In this document: positions 41,309 through 50,472 of the stretch, piece after piece
Layout of the letters: each line of letters opens with the position of its first letter
How positions within the stretch are numbered: the stretch's first letter is position 1
Notes under the pieces: model-generated
Seen by the model: the letters and a program-made list of their open reading frames with translations, nothing else
What the model was told of the DNA's origin: nothing
Database searches by the model: none
Program-made: the position numbers and the translations under genes
Assembly: GCF_036206005.1 (NCBI RefSeq)
Contig: NZ_CP108143.1
Span: forward strand, 6,477,501-6,541,500
Direction of reading: 5' to 3'
From: Streptomyces sp. NBC_00178
Lineage (GTDB): Bacteria > Actinomycetota > Actinomycetes > Streptomycetales > Streptomycetaceae
Length of the DNA stretch: 64,000 nt

Positions 41309-41836
41309 ACCGTCCAACTCCTCGACCGCGCGGCTCAGCCAGCCCGTCCAGAACGTCTCCAGGTCGATCCCTCCCCGCAGCACCAGGTGGCGCAGCCGGT
41401 CCTCTTCCGAGGTCAGCCCGGGAGGGAAGTCCCTCTCCTCGATCTCCAGGTACTCCGCCAGCTGCTCGCGGTGCATCGCCAGATGCCTGCGCAGCTCCCC
41501 GGCCAGCCCGTGGGCCCCGACCACCGCCGCCGCCCGCATCCGCAGCAGCAGCGGATCGCGTACCGGCCGCGGGTCCTCGGCGAGCCGGACCCAGGCCGAC
41601 AGCTCGGCGCGGCCCGCCGGCAGGACCTCGTACTCCTTCTTCCGGCCGCGGGCCGGCCGCGCCGCCGGAAGGACCCGGATGTGCCCGGCCTGTTCCAGCC
41701 TTCCCAGCTCGCGGTAGATCTGCTGGTGCGTGGACGGCCAGAAGTAGCCGATCGACCGGTCGAACCTCCGCGTCAGCTCCAGCCCCGACGAGGGCTTCTC
41801 CAGGAGAGCGGTGAGGATCGCGTGCGGCAGTGACAT
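41264..41836 (-). CDS. PadR-family transcriptional regulator
   Basis: 190 aa. The winged helix occupies about residues 1-80 (LPHAILTALLEKPSSGLELTRRF, then QQIYRELGRLEQAGHI), followed by an alpha-helical dimerisation domain of the PadR s1/s2 type. It lies 34 bp downstream of the stop of the leftward fadH gene's 3' end and may control that gene or the neighbouring transporter. The start ATG at 41836 has no strong ribosome site. Confidence 0.85.
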   Translation of the reverse strand: MSLPHAILTALLEKPSSGLELTRRFDRSIGYFWPSTHQQIYRELGRLEQAGHIRVLPAARPARGRKKEYEVLPAGRAELSAWVRLAEDPRPVRDPLLLRMRAAAVVGAHGLAGELRRHLAMHREQLAEYLEIEERDFPPGLTSEEDRLRHLVLRGGIDLETFWTGWLSRAVEELDGSGPPVAAGPVTGGR

Positions 41837-41870
41837 GGCTGCATCCTAGAGACGGCGGCGGGCCGCGCCG

Positions 41871-43886
41871 TCACAGCTCCGCGGCGACCTCCGTGCCCTG
41901 GCGTATCGCCCGCTTCGCGTCCAGCTCGGCGGCCACGTCCGCGCCTCCGATCAGATGCACCGCCCGGCCGCCGGCACGCAGCTCCTCGTACAGGTCGCGG
42001 CGCGGTTCCTGCCCGGCGCAGAGCACCACCGTGTCGACCGGCAGGAGTCGCTGCTCGCCGTCCACGGTGAGGTGCAGGCCCTCGTCGTCGATCAGGTCGT
42101 ACGACGCGCCCGCGATCATCGTCACCCCCCGGTGGCGCAGCTCGGTGCGGTGGATCCACCCGGTCGTCCTGCCGAGCCCCGCCCCGACCTTGGTGGCCTT
42201 GCGCTGGATCAGGTGCACCGTGCGACCCGGCTTCGGACGCTCCGGAGCCCTCAGTCCGCCCCGGTCCGCGTAGTCGGTGTCCACACCCCACTGCCGGAAG
42301 AAGACCTCCGGGTCGAGGCTCGCCTCCTCGCCCCCGTCGGTCAGGAACTCCGCGACGTCGAACCCGATGCCGCCCGCCCCGACGATCGCGACCCGGTCGC
42401 CGACCGGAGCGCCGTGGCGCAGGACGTCCAGGTAGCTGACGACGCTGGGGTGACCGACGCCGGGGATCGCGGGGGAGCGCGGCTCGACGCCGGTGGCCAG
42501 GACGACCTCGTCGAAGTCCTCCAGCGTGGCGGCGGTGGCGCGGGTGTTCAGCCGGAGTTCGACGTCCTCCTCGGCGAGCCGGGTGCGGAAGTAGCGAAGG
42601 GTCTCGTCGAACTCCTCCTTGCCGGGGACGCGCCGTGCCACGTTCAGCTGGCCGCCGATCTCACCGGCGGCGTCGAACAGCGTCACCGCGTGCCCGCGCT
42701 CCGCGGCGGTCACCGCGCACGCCAGCCCCGCGGGGCCGGCGCCCACGACCGCGACGCGCTTGCGGACACGGGTCGCCGAGAGCACGAGTTCCGTCTCGTG
42801 GCAGGCGCGCGGGTTCACCAGGCACGAGGTGATCTTGAGGCTGAAGATGTGGTCCAGGCACGCCTGGTTGCAGCCGATACAGGTGTTGATCGCGTCGGCC
42901 CGGCCCTCGGCCGCCTTGCTCACGAAGTCCGGGTCAGCGAGGAAGGGCCGCGCCATCGAGACCATGTCCGCGCGGCCTGATGCCAGGACCTCTTCCGCGA
43001 GCTCGGGCGTGTTGATGCGGTTGCTGGTCACCAGCGGCACGGCGACCGCGCCGCGGACCTTCTCGGTCACCCAGGTGAAGGCGCCGCGGGGGACGGAGGT
43101 GGCGATGGTGGGGATACGGGCCTCGTGCCAGCCGATGCCCGTGTTGATGATCGTCGCGCCGGCGGCCTCGATCTCGCGGGCGAGGTGGACGACCTCCTGC
43201 AGCGTGGAACCGCCGGGCACCAGGTCGAGCATGGACAGCCGGTAGATCAGGATGAAGTCCGGGCCGACGCGCTCGCGGACGCGCCGCACGATCTCGACGG
43301 GGAAGCGGATGCGGTTTTCGTACGAGCCACCCCAGCGGTCCTCGCGGTGGTTGGTCGCGGCGACGATGAACTCGTTGATCAGGTAGCCCTCGGAGCCCAT
43401 GATCTCCACCCCGTCGTACCCCGCGCGCCGAGCGAGTTCCGCGGCCCGGACGAAGTCCTCGATGGTCTCCTCGACCTCGTCGTCCGTCAGCGCATGCGGG
43501 GTGAACCCGCTGATCGGGGCCTTGAGGGCGCTCGGCGCGACCAGATCCGGGTGGTGGGCGTACCGCCCGAAGTGCAGGATCTGCATCGCGATCCGCCCGC
43601 CCGCCGCGTGGACGGCCGCGGTGACCTCGGAGTGCTGCTCCGCCTCCGCCTGCGTGGTCATCTTCGCCCCGCCGGGGAAGGAGCACCCGCGGTCGCTGGG
43701 CGCGATCCCACCGGTGACGATGAGGCCCACCCCGCCGCGGGCGCGGGCCGCGTAGAAGGCCGCCATCCGCTCGAAGCCGCGCTCGACCTCCTCAAGGCCG
43801 ATGTGCATGGACCCCATCAGCACCCGGTTGGGGAGCGTGGTGAATCCGAGGTCGAGGGGGCTCAGCAGGGTGGGATACGGGCTCAT
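41871..43886 (-). CDS. fadH: NADPH-dependent 2,4-dienoyl-CoA reductase (FadH type)
   Basis: 671 aa, the usual FadH length. The N-terminal old-yellow-enzyme TIM barrel (about 1-360) binds FMN. The iron-sulfur cysteines are in CIGCNQAC and the later KITSCLVNP, near residues 335-355. The C-terminal flavin/NADPH domain has VVGAGPAGLACAVTAAERG (near 380) and VAIVGAGGIGFDVAEFL (near 520). It reduces 2,4-dienoyl-CoA intermediates in beta-oxidation of unsaturated fatty acids. Start MSPYPTLLSPL at 43886 is the conserved N-terminus; the frame is open to 43946. Confidence 0.92.
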   Translation of the reverse strand: MSPYPTLLSPLDLGFTTLPNRVLMGSMHIGLEEVERGFERMAAFYAARARGGVGLIVTGGIAPSDRGCSFPGGAKMTTQAEAEQHSEVTAAVHAAGGRIAMQILHFGRYAHHPDLVAPSALKAPISGFTPHALTDDEVEETIEDFVRAAELARRAGYDGVEIMGSEGYLINEFIVAATNHREDRWGGSYENRIRFPVEIVRRVRERVGPDFILIYRLSMLDLVPGGSTLQEVVHLAREIEAAGATIINTGIGWHEARIPTIATSVPRGAFTWVTEKVRGAVAVPLVTSNRINTPELAEEVLASGRADMVSMARPFLADPDFVSKAAEGRADAINTCIGCNQACLDHIFSLKITSCLVNPRACHETELVLSATRVRKRVAVVGAGPAGLACAVTAAERGHAVTLFDAAGEIGGQLNVARRVPGKEEFDETLRYFRTRLAEEDVELRLNTRATAATLEDFDEVVLATGVEPRSPAIPGVGHPSVVSYLDVLRHGAPVGDRVAIVGAGGIGFDVAEFLTDGGEEASLDPEVFFRQWGVDTDYADRGGLRAPERPKPGRTVHLIQRKATKVGAGLGRTTGWIHRTELRHRGVTMIAGASYDLIDDEGLHLTVDGEQRLLPVDTVVLCAGQEPRRDLYEELRAGGRAVHLIGGADVAAELDAKRAIRQGTEVAAEL

Positions 43887-43938
43887 CCGGGTCTCCTCGC
43901 AGGTGTCGTCCAGCCAGTTGTAGACCACCCGGACGGCC

Positions 43939-43958
43939 TTATGCAACTAGTTGCACAA
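43939..43958. promoter_or_regulatory. 20-bp near-perfect palindrome, likely operator for fadH
   Basis: TTATGCAACTAGTTGCACAA has a perfect 14-bp core (TGCAACTAGTTGCA) and matches outside it at all but one pair. It lies 53 bp upstream of the fadH start. The dyad fits a dimeric TetR, MarR or PadR regulator; the nearby PadR gene is one candidate. Confidence 0.6.
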
Positions 43959-44026
43959 TGACGTACGTCGCAGTTCACCCACGGCTCCGCGGGCCGGTGG
44001 GGTCCGTCCACGCAGGCTTGCGGAGT

Positions 44027-44068
44027 GGGTGTGCGGAGTCCGTCCATGCGGGTGTGCGGAGTCCGTCC
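44027..44068. repeat. Two 19-bp direct repeats
   Basis: GGGTGTGCGGAGTCCGTCC at 44027-44045 and 44050-44068, a 23-bp period; a weaker related copy precedes them. They lie in the DoxX upstream region. Confidence 0.7.
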
Positions 44069-44208
44069 TCGCCCACGTCCACATCCCAGTCCCCGCAAGG
44101 CCGCGCCACGAATGGAGCAGCACCTTCGGACTCCCGCGCCTCAGGCCGAGGAGAGTGGGTCGGGTACGGCTTCGAGCCGTTACTCCTCCTCGTCGACAGG
44201 AGAAACAC

Positions 44209-44769
44209 ATGAGTTGCAGCTGCATCAACCGGCGTGATCTCGGACTCCTCGTGCTCAGGGCCGGTACGGGCGCCGTCCTGGCCATCCACGGTGCCCAGAA
44301 GCTGAGCCACCTGTTCGGCGGCGGAGGGATCGAGGGCACCACGGCGGCGATGGAGGCCATGGGCTTCCACCCGCCGAAGCACAGCGCCCTGGCGGCCGGG
44401 CTGGGCGAGGCGGGCGGAGGAGTCCTGCTGGCCCTCGGTCTCGCCACTCCCGCGGCAGGCGCGGCGGCGGCCGGCACGATGGCGGGAGCCGTCGCCGTCC
44501 ATGCACCGGCCGGCTTCTTCTCGACCGGCGGCGGATATGAGTACCCGGCCTTCCTGGGCTTCACCGCCGCAGCCATCGGACTGACGGGCGCCGGACGCTA
44601 CTCCCTGGACCATGCGACCCGGCACGTGTTCGACCAGTCGTGGTTCGTGGCCCTCGCCTTCGCGGGCAGCGCTCTCGCCGCGGCGGCCGTGGTCGGCCGC
44701 CGGGCCAAGGGACAGGCGGCGCAGGCACAGGCGGCCGCCGCCGACGAGGACGCCTCGCCGGGCGCGTGA
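44209..44769 (+). CDS. DoxX family membrane protein
   Basis: 186 aa with four hydrophobic helices: LLVLRAGTGAVLAIHGAQKL with the invariant HGAQK, then GLGEAGGGVLLALGLATPAAG, and two more. The N-terminus carries a CxC motif (MSCSCINRR). Actinobacterial DoxX proteins are linked to thiol/oxidative stress, and no catalysis is established. The start follows ACAGGAG. A second stretch (about 130-165) is poorly conserved and the tail is Ala/Gln-rich. Confidence 0.85.
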   Translation: MSCSCINRRDLGLLVLRAGTGAVLAIHGAQKLSHLFGGGGIEGTTAAMEAMGFHPPKHSALAAGLGEAGGGVLLALGLATPAAGAAAAGTMAGAVAVHAPAGFFSTGGGYEYPAFLGFTAAAIGLTGAGRYSLDHATRHVFDQSWFVALAFAGSALAAAAVVGRRAKGQAAQAQAAAADEDASPGA

Positions 44770-44847
44770 CCTCCCGGGCGGACGCGCGGCGCTCCCGCGC
44801 GGGGAGTCCGCTGCATTGATCGCCTTTTCAGGGGCATCAGGCAGTGC

Positions 44848-45690
44848 ATGAATGCGAACGCACTGTCGACGAACGCTCAAGGTCAGGCCAGAAGAGCCGC
44901 GCGGAGCCGCGCCATGGACGTCGGGGCCCGCGCGGGCTTCGTCGCGCGCGGCGTGATCTACCTCCTGGTGGGGATCCTGGCCCTGCGCGTCGCCTTCTCC
45001 GACGGCGGCGGAAAGCAGGCCGACCGAGGCGGCGCCATCGCGGAGATAGCCGAGAAGCCCTTCGGGAGTGTGCTGCTCTGGGCGCTCGGCCTGGCGCTGG
45101 TGGGGATGGCCCTGTGGCGCCTCTCCGAAGCGCTGTTCGGCCAGGCCGGCGCCGACGGCGACAAGCCCTCGAAGCGGGCCATGGCGGCGGCGCGATTCGT
45201 CTTCTACGCCTTCGTCTCCTACTCCGTCCTCTCGTACGCCGCCGGTGACAAGTCGAGCGGCAGCGGGTCCAGCGACCGCCAGACCGACGACGTCACCGCG
45301 CGCGCCCTGGAATGGACCGGCGGCCAGTGGATCGTCGGGATCGCCGGAGCCGTGGTGACGGGCGCCGGCCTCTGGATCGCCTTCCGCGCTCTCGCACGCA
45401 AGTACCACAAGCATCTGAAGATGACCGAGATGTCGAAGAGGACCCGTCAGGCGGTCGACGTCGTGGGTGTGTTCGGCGGCACCGTCCGCGGCGCGGTCTT
45501 CGCCACGGCGGGCGGATTCGCCATCGCCGCGGCGGTCCAGCACGAACCGGGCCGGGCCAAGGGCATGGACGACACCCTGCGCTCCTTCACCGAGACCCCC
45601 GCGGGCCCCTGGCTGCTCGTCCTCATCGCGCTCGGCCTTGCCGCTTTCGGCCTGTTCTCCTGGGCCAACGCCCGCTGGCGCAAGGTCTGA
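44848..45690 (+). CDS. DUF1206 family membrane protein
   Basis: 280 aa. Six hydrophobic helices arranged as three two-helix DUF1206 repeats, each opening with ARAGFVARGVIYLLVG-like sequence (residues about 28, 110 and 200). No enzyme motif. Function unknown. The ATG is 78 bp after the DoxX stop, possibly the same operon. Confidence 0.85.
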   Translation: MNANALSTNAQGQARRAARSRAMDVGARAGFVARGVIYLLVGILALRVAFSDGGGKQADRGGAIAEIAEKPFGSVLLWALGLALVGMALWRLSEALFGQAGADGDKPSKRAMAAARFVFYAFVSYSVLSYAAGDKSSGSGSSDRQTDDVTARALEWTGGQWIVGIAGAVVTGAGLWIAFRALARKYHKHLKMTEMSKRTRQAVDVVGVFGGTVRGAVFATAGGFAIAAAVQHEPGRAKGMDDTLRSFTETPAGPWLLVLIALGLAAFGLFSWANARWRKV

Positions 45691-45735
45691 CGGGAAGGCG
45701 GCTCCGGCGCGTCGGACGATGCCCGTGGCCTGCCC

Positions 45736-45786
45736 GACCCGTGGGACGAGGCCCCTGACCCCCTCGACCCGTCAGTCGAGGCCCCT
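45736..45786. repeat. Imperfect direct repeat between DUF1206 and photolyase genes
   Basis: GACCCGTNNNNCGAGGCCCCT occurs twice with a 30-bp period; the second copy includes the photolyase stop codon. No terminator hairpin is visible in this short convergent gap. Confidence 0.5.
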
Positions 45787-47151
45787 CGCCTTCTTGAAGC
45801 GGGCCAGCCCCTCCGACAGCCCGACGACCGGCTCCGGATAGCCGGAGCCGGACCGCTCCCCGGCCGGCCGCTTCCAGGGCTCGAACACCGCGGAACCGGA
45901 GACCCCCGCCAACTCGGGCACCCAGCGCCGCACATACGTGCCCTCCGGGTCGTAGCGTCTGGCCTGCGTCACGGGATTCAGCACCCGGTTCGGCCGGCTG
46001 TCCGTCCCGGTCCCCGCCACCCACTGCCAGTTCAGCTGGTTGTTGGCGATGTCCCCGTCGACGAGCAGGTCCAGGAAGTGGCGCGCCCCGGTCCGCCAGT
46101 CCACGTACAGCGTCTTGGCGAGGAAACTCGCCGCGAGCAGCCGTCCACGGTTGTGCATCCACCCCTCGTGGCGAAGCTGCCGCATGGCCGCGTCCACCAG
46201 CGGGTAGCCCGTACGGCCCTCCTTCCAGGCGTCCGTGTCGTCCGCCACCGCCCTGTCGGTGCGCCAACGGTCCTGCCGTGGGCGGTAGTCCGTGTGGGAC
46301 GCGGCGGGTCGGGCGGACAGGACCTGGTGGTGGAAGTCCCGCCAGCACAGCTGCCGTACGAAAGCCTCCGCGCCCGGTCCGCCGGCGGCGCGGGCCTGGT
46401 GCACCAGCTCGACGGACGACAGGGTGCCGAAGTGCAGGTGGGGCGAGAGCCGTGAGGTCGCGTCCCCCGCGAGGTCGTCGTGGAGGTCCTCGTACGAGCT
46501 GATCCCGCTGCGGCGCCACGCGGTGACGCGCTTGCGGCCCGCGACCTCGCCGCCCTCGGCCAGACCGGGGGACAGCCCCTTGACGCCGGTGCGCGACGGC
46601 AGTGCGGCGGACCCGGGCCCCTCCGGCACGCGCACGGTGCGAGGGGCCCGGAACGGCTCGCGGAGCCCCTCGGCGGACCACTTGCGGAAGTAGGGCGTGA
46701 ACACGCCGAAGTGGTCCTTGCCGGTGCCCGAGGGAACCACGGCTCCCGGTGCGACCGCGGTGATCACGGCGTCGTGCACCCGCACGCGGCAGCCCGTGGA
46801 CCCGAGCGCCTCGCGGAGCCGTTCCTCGCGGCGGTGGGCGTAGGCGCTCGCGCCCGCCGCCATGTGGACCGACCTCGCGCCGGTCTCGGTGACGACGCGG
46901 GCCACCTCCTCGGCCACGTCGCCCTTCCGGACGATCAGCCGACCACCGCGCTCACGGAGCCCCGCGTCCAGGTCCCGAAGACAGTCGGCGAGGAACGCAC
47001 GCCGGTTGGGGGTGCCGAACCCGGCGGCCTCCACGGCCTCGTCGAGGACGAACAGCGGCACCACCTCGTCGGCGGAGGCGAGCGCGGCGTGCAGCGGCGG
47101 ATGGTCGTGGAGGCGGAGGTCCGAGGTGAACAGGACGACGGCGGTGGTCAT
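45772..47151 (-). CDS. phr: Deoxyribodipyrimidine photo-lyase (class I)
   Basis: 459 aa. The N-terminal antenna domain starts TTAVVLFTSDLRLHDHPPL, and the C-terminal FAD domain has SRLSPHLHFGTLSS, NRGRLLAASFLAKTL and QLNWQWVAGTGTDSRPNR. It repairs UV-induced cyclobutane pyrimidine dimers using light. Start MTTAVV at 47151 overlaps the stop of the upstream gene by ATGA, so the two are coupled; the pairing of photolyase with an NAD-binding DUF2867 protein is common in actinobacteria. Confidence 0.92.
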   Translation of the reverse strand: MTTAVVLFTSDLRLHDHPPLHAALASADEVVPLFVLDEAVEAAGFGTPNRRAFLADCLRDLDAGLRERGGRLIVRKGDVAEEVARVVTETGARSVHMAAGASAYAHRREERLREALGSTGCRVRVHDAVITAVAPGAVVPSGTGKDHFGVFTPYFRKWSAEGLREPFRAPRTVRVPEGPGSAALPSRTGVKGLSPGLAEGGEVAGRKRVTAWRRSGISSYEDLHDDLAGDATSRLSPHLHFGTLSSVELVHQARAAGGPGAEAFVRQLCWRDFHHQVLSARPAASHTDYRPRQDRWRTDRAVADDTDAWKEGRTGYPLVDAAMRQLRHEGWMHNRGRLLAASFLAKTLYVDWRTGARHFLDLLVDGDIANNQLNWQWVAGTGTDSRPNRVLNPVTQARRYDPEGTYVRRWVPELAGVSGSAVFEPWKRPAGERSGSGYPEPVVGLSEGLARFKKARGLD

Positions 47152-48656
47152 GCCGGACCACCCGTCCTTCCCTGGTTCGCCGCCCGCGCGATGTTGCGGG
47201 CCATCCCGCCGAAGACCACCGCGTGGAACGGCGACACACTCCACCAGTAGGCGTGGCCGAGGAGCCCGAGAGGATGGAAGATGGCGCGCTGCCGGTAGTG
47301 CGACCTGCCGTTCTCGCCCACCTCCGCGTACATCTCGAGCCAGGCCAGGCCGGGCAGCCGCATCTCGGCGCGCAGCCGGAGCAGCCGGCCCGGCTCGATC
47401 TCCTCGACCCGCCAGAAGTCCAGCGAGTCACCGACGCGCAGTCGTTGGGCGTCGCGCCGTCCACGGCGCAGGCCCACCCCGCCCACGAGCCGGTCCAGCC
47501 ACCCCCTCAGGGCCCAGGCCAGAGGGAAGGAGTACCAGCCGTTGACCCCGCCGATGCCCTCGATGACCCGCCACAGGGCTTCGGGCGAAGCGTCCACGTC
47601 CAGTTCGCGGACGTCCGTGTAGAGACTGCCACCCGCCCAGTCCGGGTCGGTGGGCAGCGGGTCGCTGGGAATACCCGGGGTGGAGGCGGAGGACCACCGC
47701 GTGGTCACGTTGGCCTCGCGTACCCGCTTGAGGGCCAGGGCCAGGGCCTTGTCGAAGGAGAACGGCTGCCCGGGGCCGTCCGGGACGTACCGGGTGATGT
47801 CGTGTTCGCTGCACACCACCTCGTACCGCAGCGACTCGGCGAGCGGGCGCGCGAGCTGACGGGGCACGGGGGTGACCGCCCCGATCCAGATGCTGGACAA
47901 CCCCGGACTCAGCATCGGCACCGGAAGGATCACCCGTCGGAGACCGGCCACCCGCGCGTACTGCTCCATCATGTGGCGGTACGTGAGGACGTCGGGCCCG
48001 CCGATGTCGAAGGCGCGGTTCACGTCGGCGGGCATGTGCGCGCTGCCGACGAGGTACCGCAGGACGTCCTCCACCGAGATCGGCTGGATCCGGGTGGAGA
48101 CCCAGCTAGGGGTCACCATCACCGGCAGCCGTTCGGTGAGGTAGCGCAGCATCTCGAAGGACGCCGAGCCCGAACCGAGAATGACCGCCGCGCGCAGCAC
48201 GGTCGTCGGCACGCCCGAGTCGAGCAGGATGCGTCCTACCTCCGCGCGCGACCGCAGATGGGGTGACAGCTCCCGCGCGGGTACGTCGTCGGGGGTGAGC
48301 CCGCCGAGGTACACGACGCGTTTGACGCCCGCGGCCCGTGCCTGTTCACCGAAGATGCGGGCGGCCTCGCGGTCGGTCTTCTCGAAGCCAGGCCCACCGG
48401 CCAGCGCGTGAACCAGGTAGTAGGCGACATCGATGTCGCGCATCGCCGCGGCGACCGCGTCCGCGTCGGTGACGTCCCCCTTGGTCACCTCGGCGTCGCC
48501 CGCCCAGGGGTAGTCGCGCAGTTTCTCCGGGCTGCGCGCCAGGCAGCGCACGCGGTGACCCGCCTCGAGGAGCTCGGGCACGAGCCGGCCCCCGATGTAT
48601 CCCGACGCGCCCGTCACCAGACACCGCAGTCCGCCGCTGTCGTCCTTGCTCTCCAT
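47148..48656 (-). CDS. NAD(P)-binding SDR/DUF2867 protein
   Basis: 502 aa. An N-terminal atypical short-chain dehydrogenase fold (VTGASGYIGGRLVPELLEAGH near residue 13) runs to about 290, followed by a DUF2867 (SRPBCC-like) domain containing GWYSFPLAWALRGWLDRLVGG and a closing FHAVVFGGMARNI. The N-terminal half resembles NmrA-like sugar/quinone epimerase folds. Start MESKDD at 48656. It precedes the photolyase, sharing an operon. Function not known; a role in photo-oxidative stress is inferred from context. Confidence 0.8.
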   Translation of the reverse strand: MESKDDSGGLRCLVTGASGYIGGRLVPELLEAGHRVRCLARSPEKLRDYPWAGDAEVTKGDVTDADAVAAAMRDIDVAYYLVHALAGGPGFEKTDREAARIFGEQARAAGVKRVVYLGGLTPDDVPARELSPHLRSRAEVGRILLDSGVPTTVLRAAVILGSGSASFEMLRYLTERLPVMVTPSWVSTRIQPISVEDVLRYLVGSAHMPADVNRAFDIGGPDVLTYRHMMEQYARVAGLRRVILPVPMLSPGLSSIWIGAVTPVPRQLARPLAESLRYEVVCSEHDITRYVPDGPGQPFSFDKALALALKRVREANVTTRWSSASTPGIPSDPLPTDPDWAGGSLYTDVRELDVDASPEALWRVIEGIGGVNGWYSFPLAWALRGWLDRLVGGVGLRRGRRDAQRLRVGDSLDFWRVEEIEPGRLLRLRAEMRLPGLAWLEMYAEVGENGRSHYRQRAIFHPLGLLGHAYWWSVSPFHAVVFGGMARNIARAANQGRTGGPA

Positions 48657-48785
48657 GACCCCTCGTTCCGGCTCGTGTGTCCTGCGTCCACCGTGTCCCG
48701 GTACCGAGTATTCCGCTTGTCGGCGGCACTTCAACACGCCGAAGCCCACCCCAGGGATGGCGGAGTGGACATCAGTGCGGGTAGC

Positions 48786-48827
48786 GAAGGGTGCGCCTGC
48801 GGGTGGGGAAGGGTGCGCCTGCGGGTG
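48786..48827. repeat. 20-bp direct repeat
   Basis: GAAGGGTGCGCCTGCGGGTG twice, 22-bp period, in the 223-bp gap between the TatA and DUF2867 genes. No gene there. Confidence 0.7.
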
Positions 48828-48879
48828 CGCGTGGGCGGAACTTTCCGGGTGGGAGCGAGGGCCGTCGGGGCCGGGACCC

Positions 48880-49119
48880 TCAGTTCGGGCCGGGCTTCTC
48901 CGTGGCGGTGCCCCGGATGACGCGCGGATTGCCCGTGTTGCCTTCGTGCCCGTCCGCCGGAGTGGCCGGGGAGGCGGCGTCGGACTTCAGGGCGCGCGCC
49001 TCGCTCTTCAAGATCCGGGCCGACTTGCCCAGGGAGCGGGCCAGTTCGGGCAGTTTCCTGGCGCCGAAGATCAGGACGGCGATGACGACGAAGATGGCGA
49101 TCTCGCTGATTCCGAACAT
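48880..49119 (-). CDS. tatA: Sec-independent protein translocase TatA-like
   Basis: 79 aa with the TatA/B organisation: one membrane helix (ISEIAIFVVIAVLIFG), the hinge FGARKLPEL and an amphipathic helix (ARSLGKSARILKSEARALKSD), then a polar tail. It would form part of a twin-arginine translocation pore. Streptomyces carries more than one tatA-like gene; this copy stands alone, separate from tatC. Start ATG at 49119 is well conserved (MFGISEIAIF). Confidence 0.87.
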   Translation of the reverse strand: MFGISEIAIFVVIAVLIFGARKLPELARSLGKSARILKSEARALKSDAASPATPADGHEGNTGNPRVIRGTATEKPGPN

Positions 49120-49473
49120 GACGACTGTCTACTCCCTGATCGAAGCGGGTGTGTGCACCGGGCGGCCCCGACGAGGGCCGGGCTTTCGTCGACCCCGGGG
49201 CGGCTGCGGAGGGATGCGGGCCGTGTCCGGGGGCGTGACGGTAACGAACGGTTTCTGAGGGGTGCCGGCCGGTTCTTGAGGGGTGCCGGCCGGCTCCGGA
49301 GGGTGCCGAACGGCTCCGGGACTACTCCCGGAGCCGTTCGGCACGCGGATATCTCCAGCACCGCGGAGGGGGTGCGGGAGGTGGGATGTGGGGTTGCGGA
49401 TAGCAGAAGGCGGGGAGCGGGGTGCGGAATGCGTCACCGGAACGGTGCCGCGCCGCGCGTCCTGCCGACGAGC
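49120..49473. other. 354-bp gap between TatA and Spo0M genes
   Basis: Carries the TatA promoter side, a repeated GGGTGCCGGCCGG-type unit near 49260-49320 and a 19-bp hairpin (49303-49344). No credible gene. Confidence 0.5.
49303..49344. terminator. Terminator downstream of the Spo0M gene
   Basis: Perfect 19-bp arms around the loop CTAC. It lies about 130 bp past the Spo0M stop, the nearest clear hairpin, and just upstream of TatA. Confidence 0.7.
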
Positions 49474-50472
49474 TCAGCCCTCGTCGCCTTCCTCCTGCTC
49501 CTCGTCGTCCTCGTCACCTTCGAAGAAGTCGCCCACCTCGTCGACGACTTCGGCCGCCACCATGCCGCCCACCACGCCGACCGCGACTCCGGCCGCTCCG
49601 GCCGCGATCACGGCGCCCGTGCCAGGGCCCGTGCGGTGGTGCTCATGCCCGGCGTCGTGTCCGTGTCCCCACGCGCCGTACGCCGAGGCGCCGTGCGGCG
49701 TACGGGCGCCGAGCAACGCTTCGATCCGGCTGTCCATCTCGGCGACCCAGTCGCGGTCGTGAACCTCGTGGTGGGCGATGGTGAACCGGCCCAGAGTGTC
49801 GCCGCCCTGCGAGGAGAAGCCTCCTCGCTTGTCCGCCTCCAGCACGACCTCGAGCCCGCCCGATGCGGCCAGGAAGGTCACCTCGATCTCGTTGACCCGG
49901 TCGGCGTACCGGGGGGCCGGTGAGAGCTCGATCTCCTGGTAGAAGGGCAGCAGCTGACCCGTGCCGTGGATGTGGCCGAGTTCCAGGTCCGCCGACCTGA
50001 AGCCGAAGCCGAGCTGCCCGAGCGCCTCGAGCACGGCCTCCTGAGCCGGGAGGGGGCCCACGGTGAGCCGGTCGAGGTCTCCCTTGTCCCGGGCCCCGGA
50101 CACGGAGAGCTCCGTGCGCACGCCGAGAACGATCCCGAGGTCCTGGCCGTAGAGCTCGGTGACGGGCGTCTCCCAGGGCAGCGGCACGTCGAAGGGGATG
50201 ACGCGCACCTCGCCCCGGGAGAGGGTGAAGCCCCCGGCGACGGTGAAGCGGTCGAAGGTGAGCCCGCCCGCCGACTCCCCGTCCTCGTGCTCCGCCTCGA
50301 CGTGTGCAACGAGCTCCAGCGTGATGTGCTCGATTCCGAAGTCGGCGTCGCCGCCCTTCAGGTGGACCTCGCCGCCGAGGCTGCCGCCGGGGGTGGCGGT
50401 GCCGGAGTGCAGGACCGTGTCCACGGTCGGGCCGCCCACGCCGAGTGAGCCGAGCAGCTTCTTGAACACCAT
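49474..50472 (-). CDS. Spo0M-like sporulation control protein
   Basis: 332 aa. The N-terminal arrestin-like Spo0M domain (about 1-240) begins MVFKKLLGSLGVGGPTVDTVL and contains FDVPLPWETPVTELYGQDLG; then comes a Gly/His-rich linker with a short hydrophobic stretch (AVIAAGAAGVAVGVVGGMVA) and an acidic tail. Spo0M modulates entry into development, through a poorly defined mechanism. I chose ATG at 50472 because the family starts with MVFKK; the GTG at 50484 lies too close to the ribosome site. Confidence 0.85.
   Translation of the reverse strand: MVFKKLLGSLGVGGPTVDTVLHSGTATPGGSLGGEVHLKGGDADFGIEHITLELVAHVEAEHEDGESAGGLTFDRFTVAGGFTLSRGEVRVIPFDVPLPWETPVTELYGQDLGIVLGVRTELSVSGARDKGDLDRLTVGPLPAQEAVLEALGQLGFGFRSADLELGHIHGTGQLLPFYQEIELSPAPRYADRVNEIEVTFLAASGGLEVVLEADKRGGFSSQGGDTLGRFTIAHHEVHDRDWVAEMDSRIEALLGARTPHGASAYGAWGHGHDAGHEHHRTGPGTGAVIAAGAAGVAVGVVGGMVAAEVVDEVGDFFEGDEDDEEQEEGDEG

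Larger units (their letters stand above)
43887..44208. other. Divergent region between fadH and DoxX genes
   Basis: 322 bp with no credible gene, holding a strong palindrome (43939-43958) and two 19-bp direct repeats (44027-44045 and 44050-44068). Confidence 0.6.
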
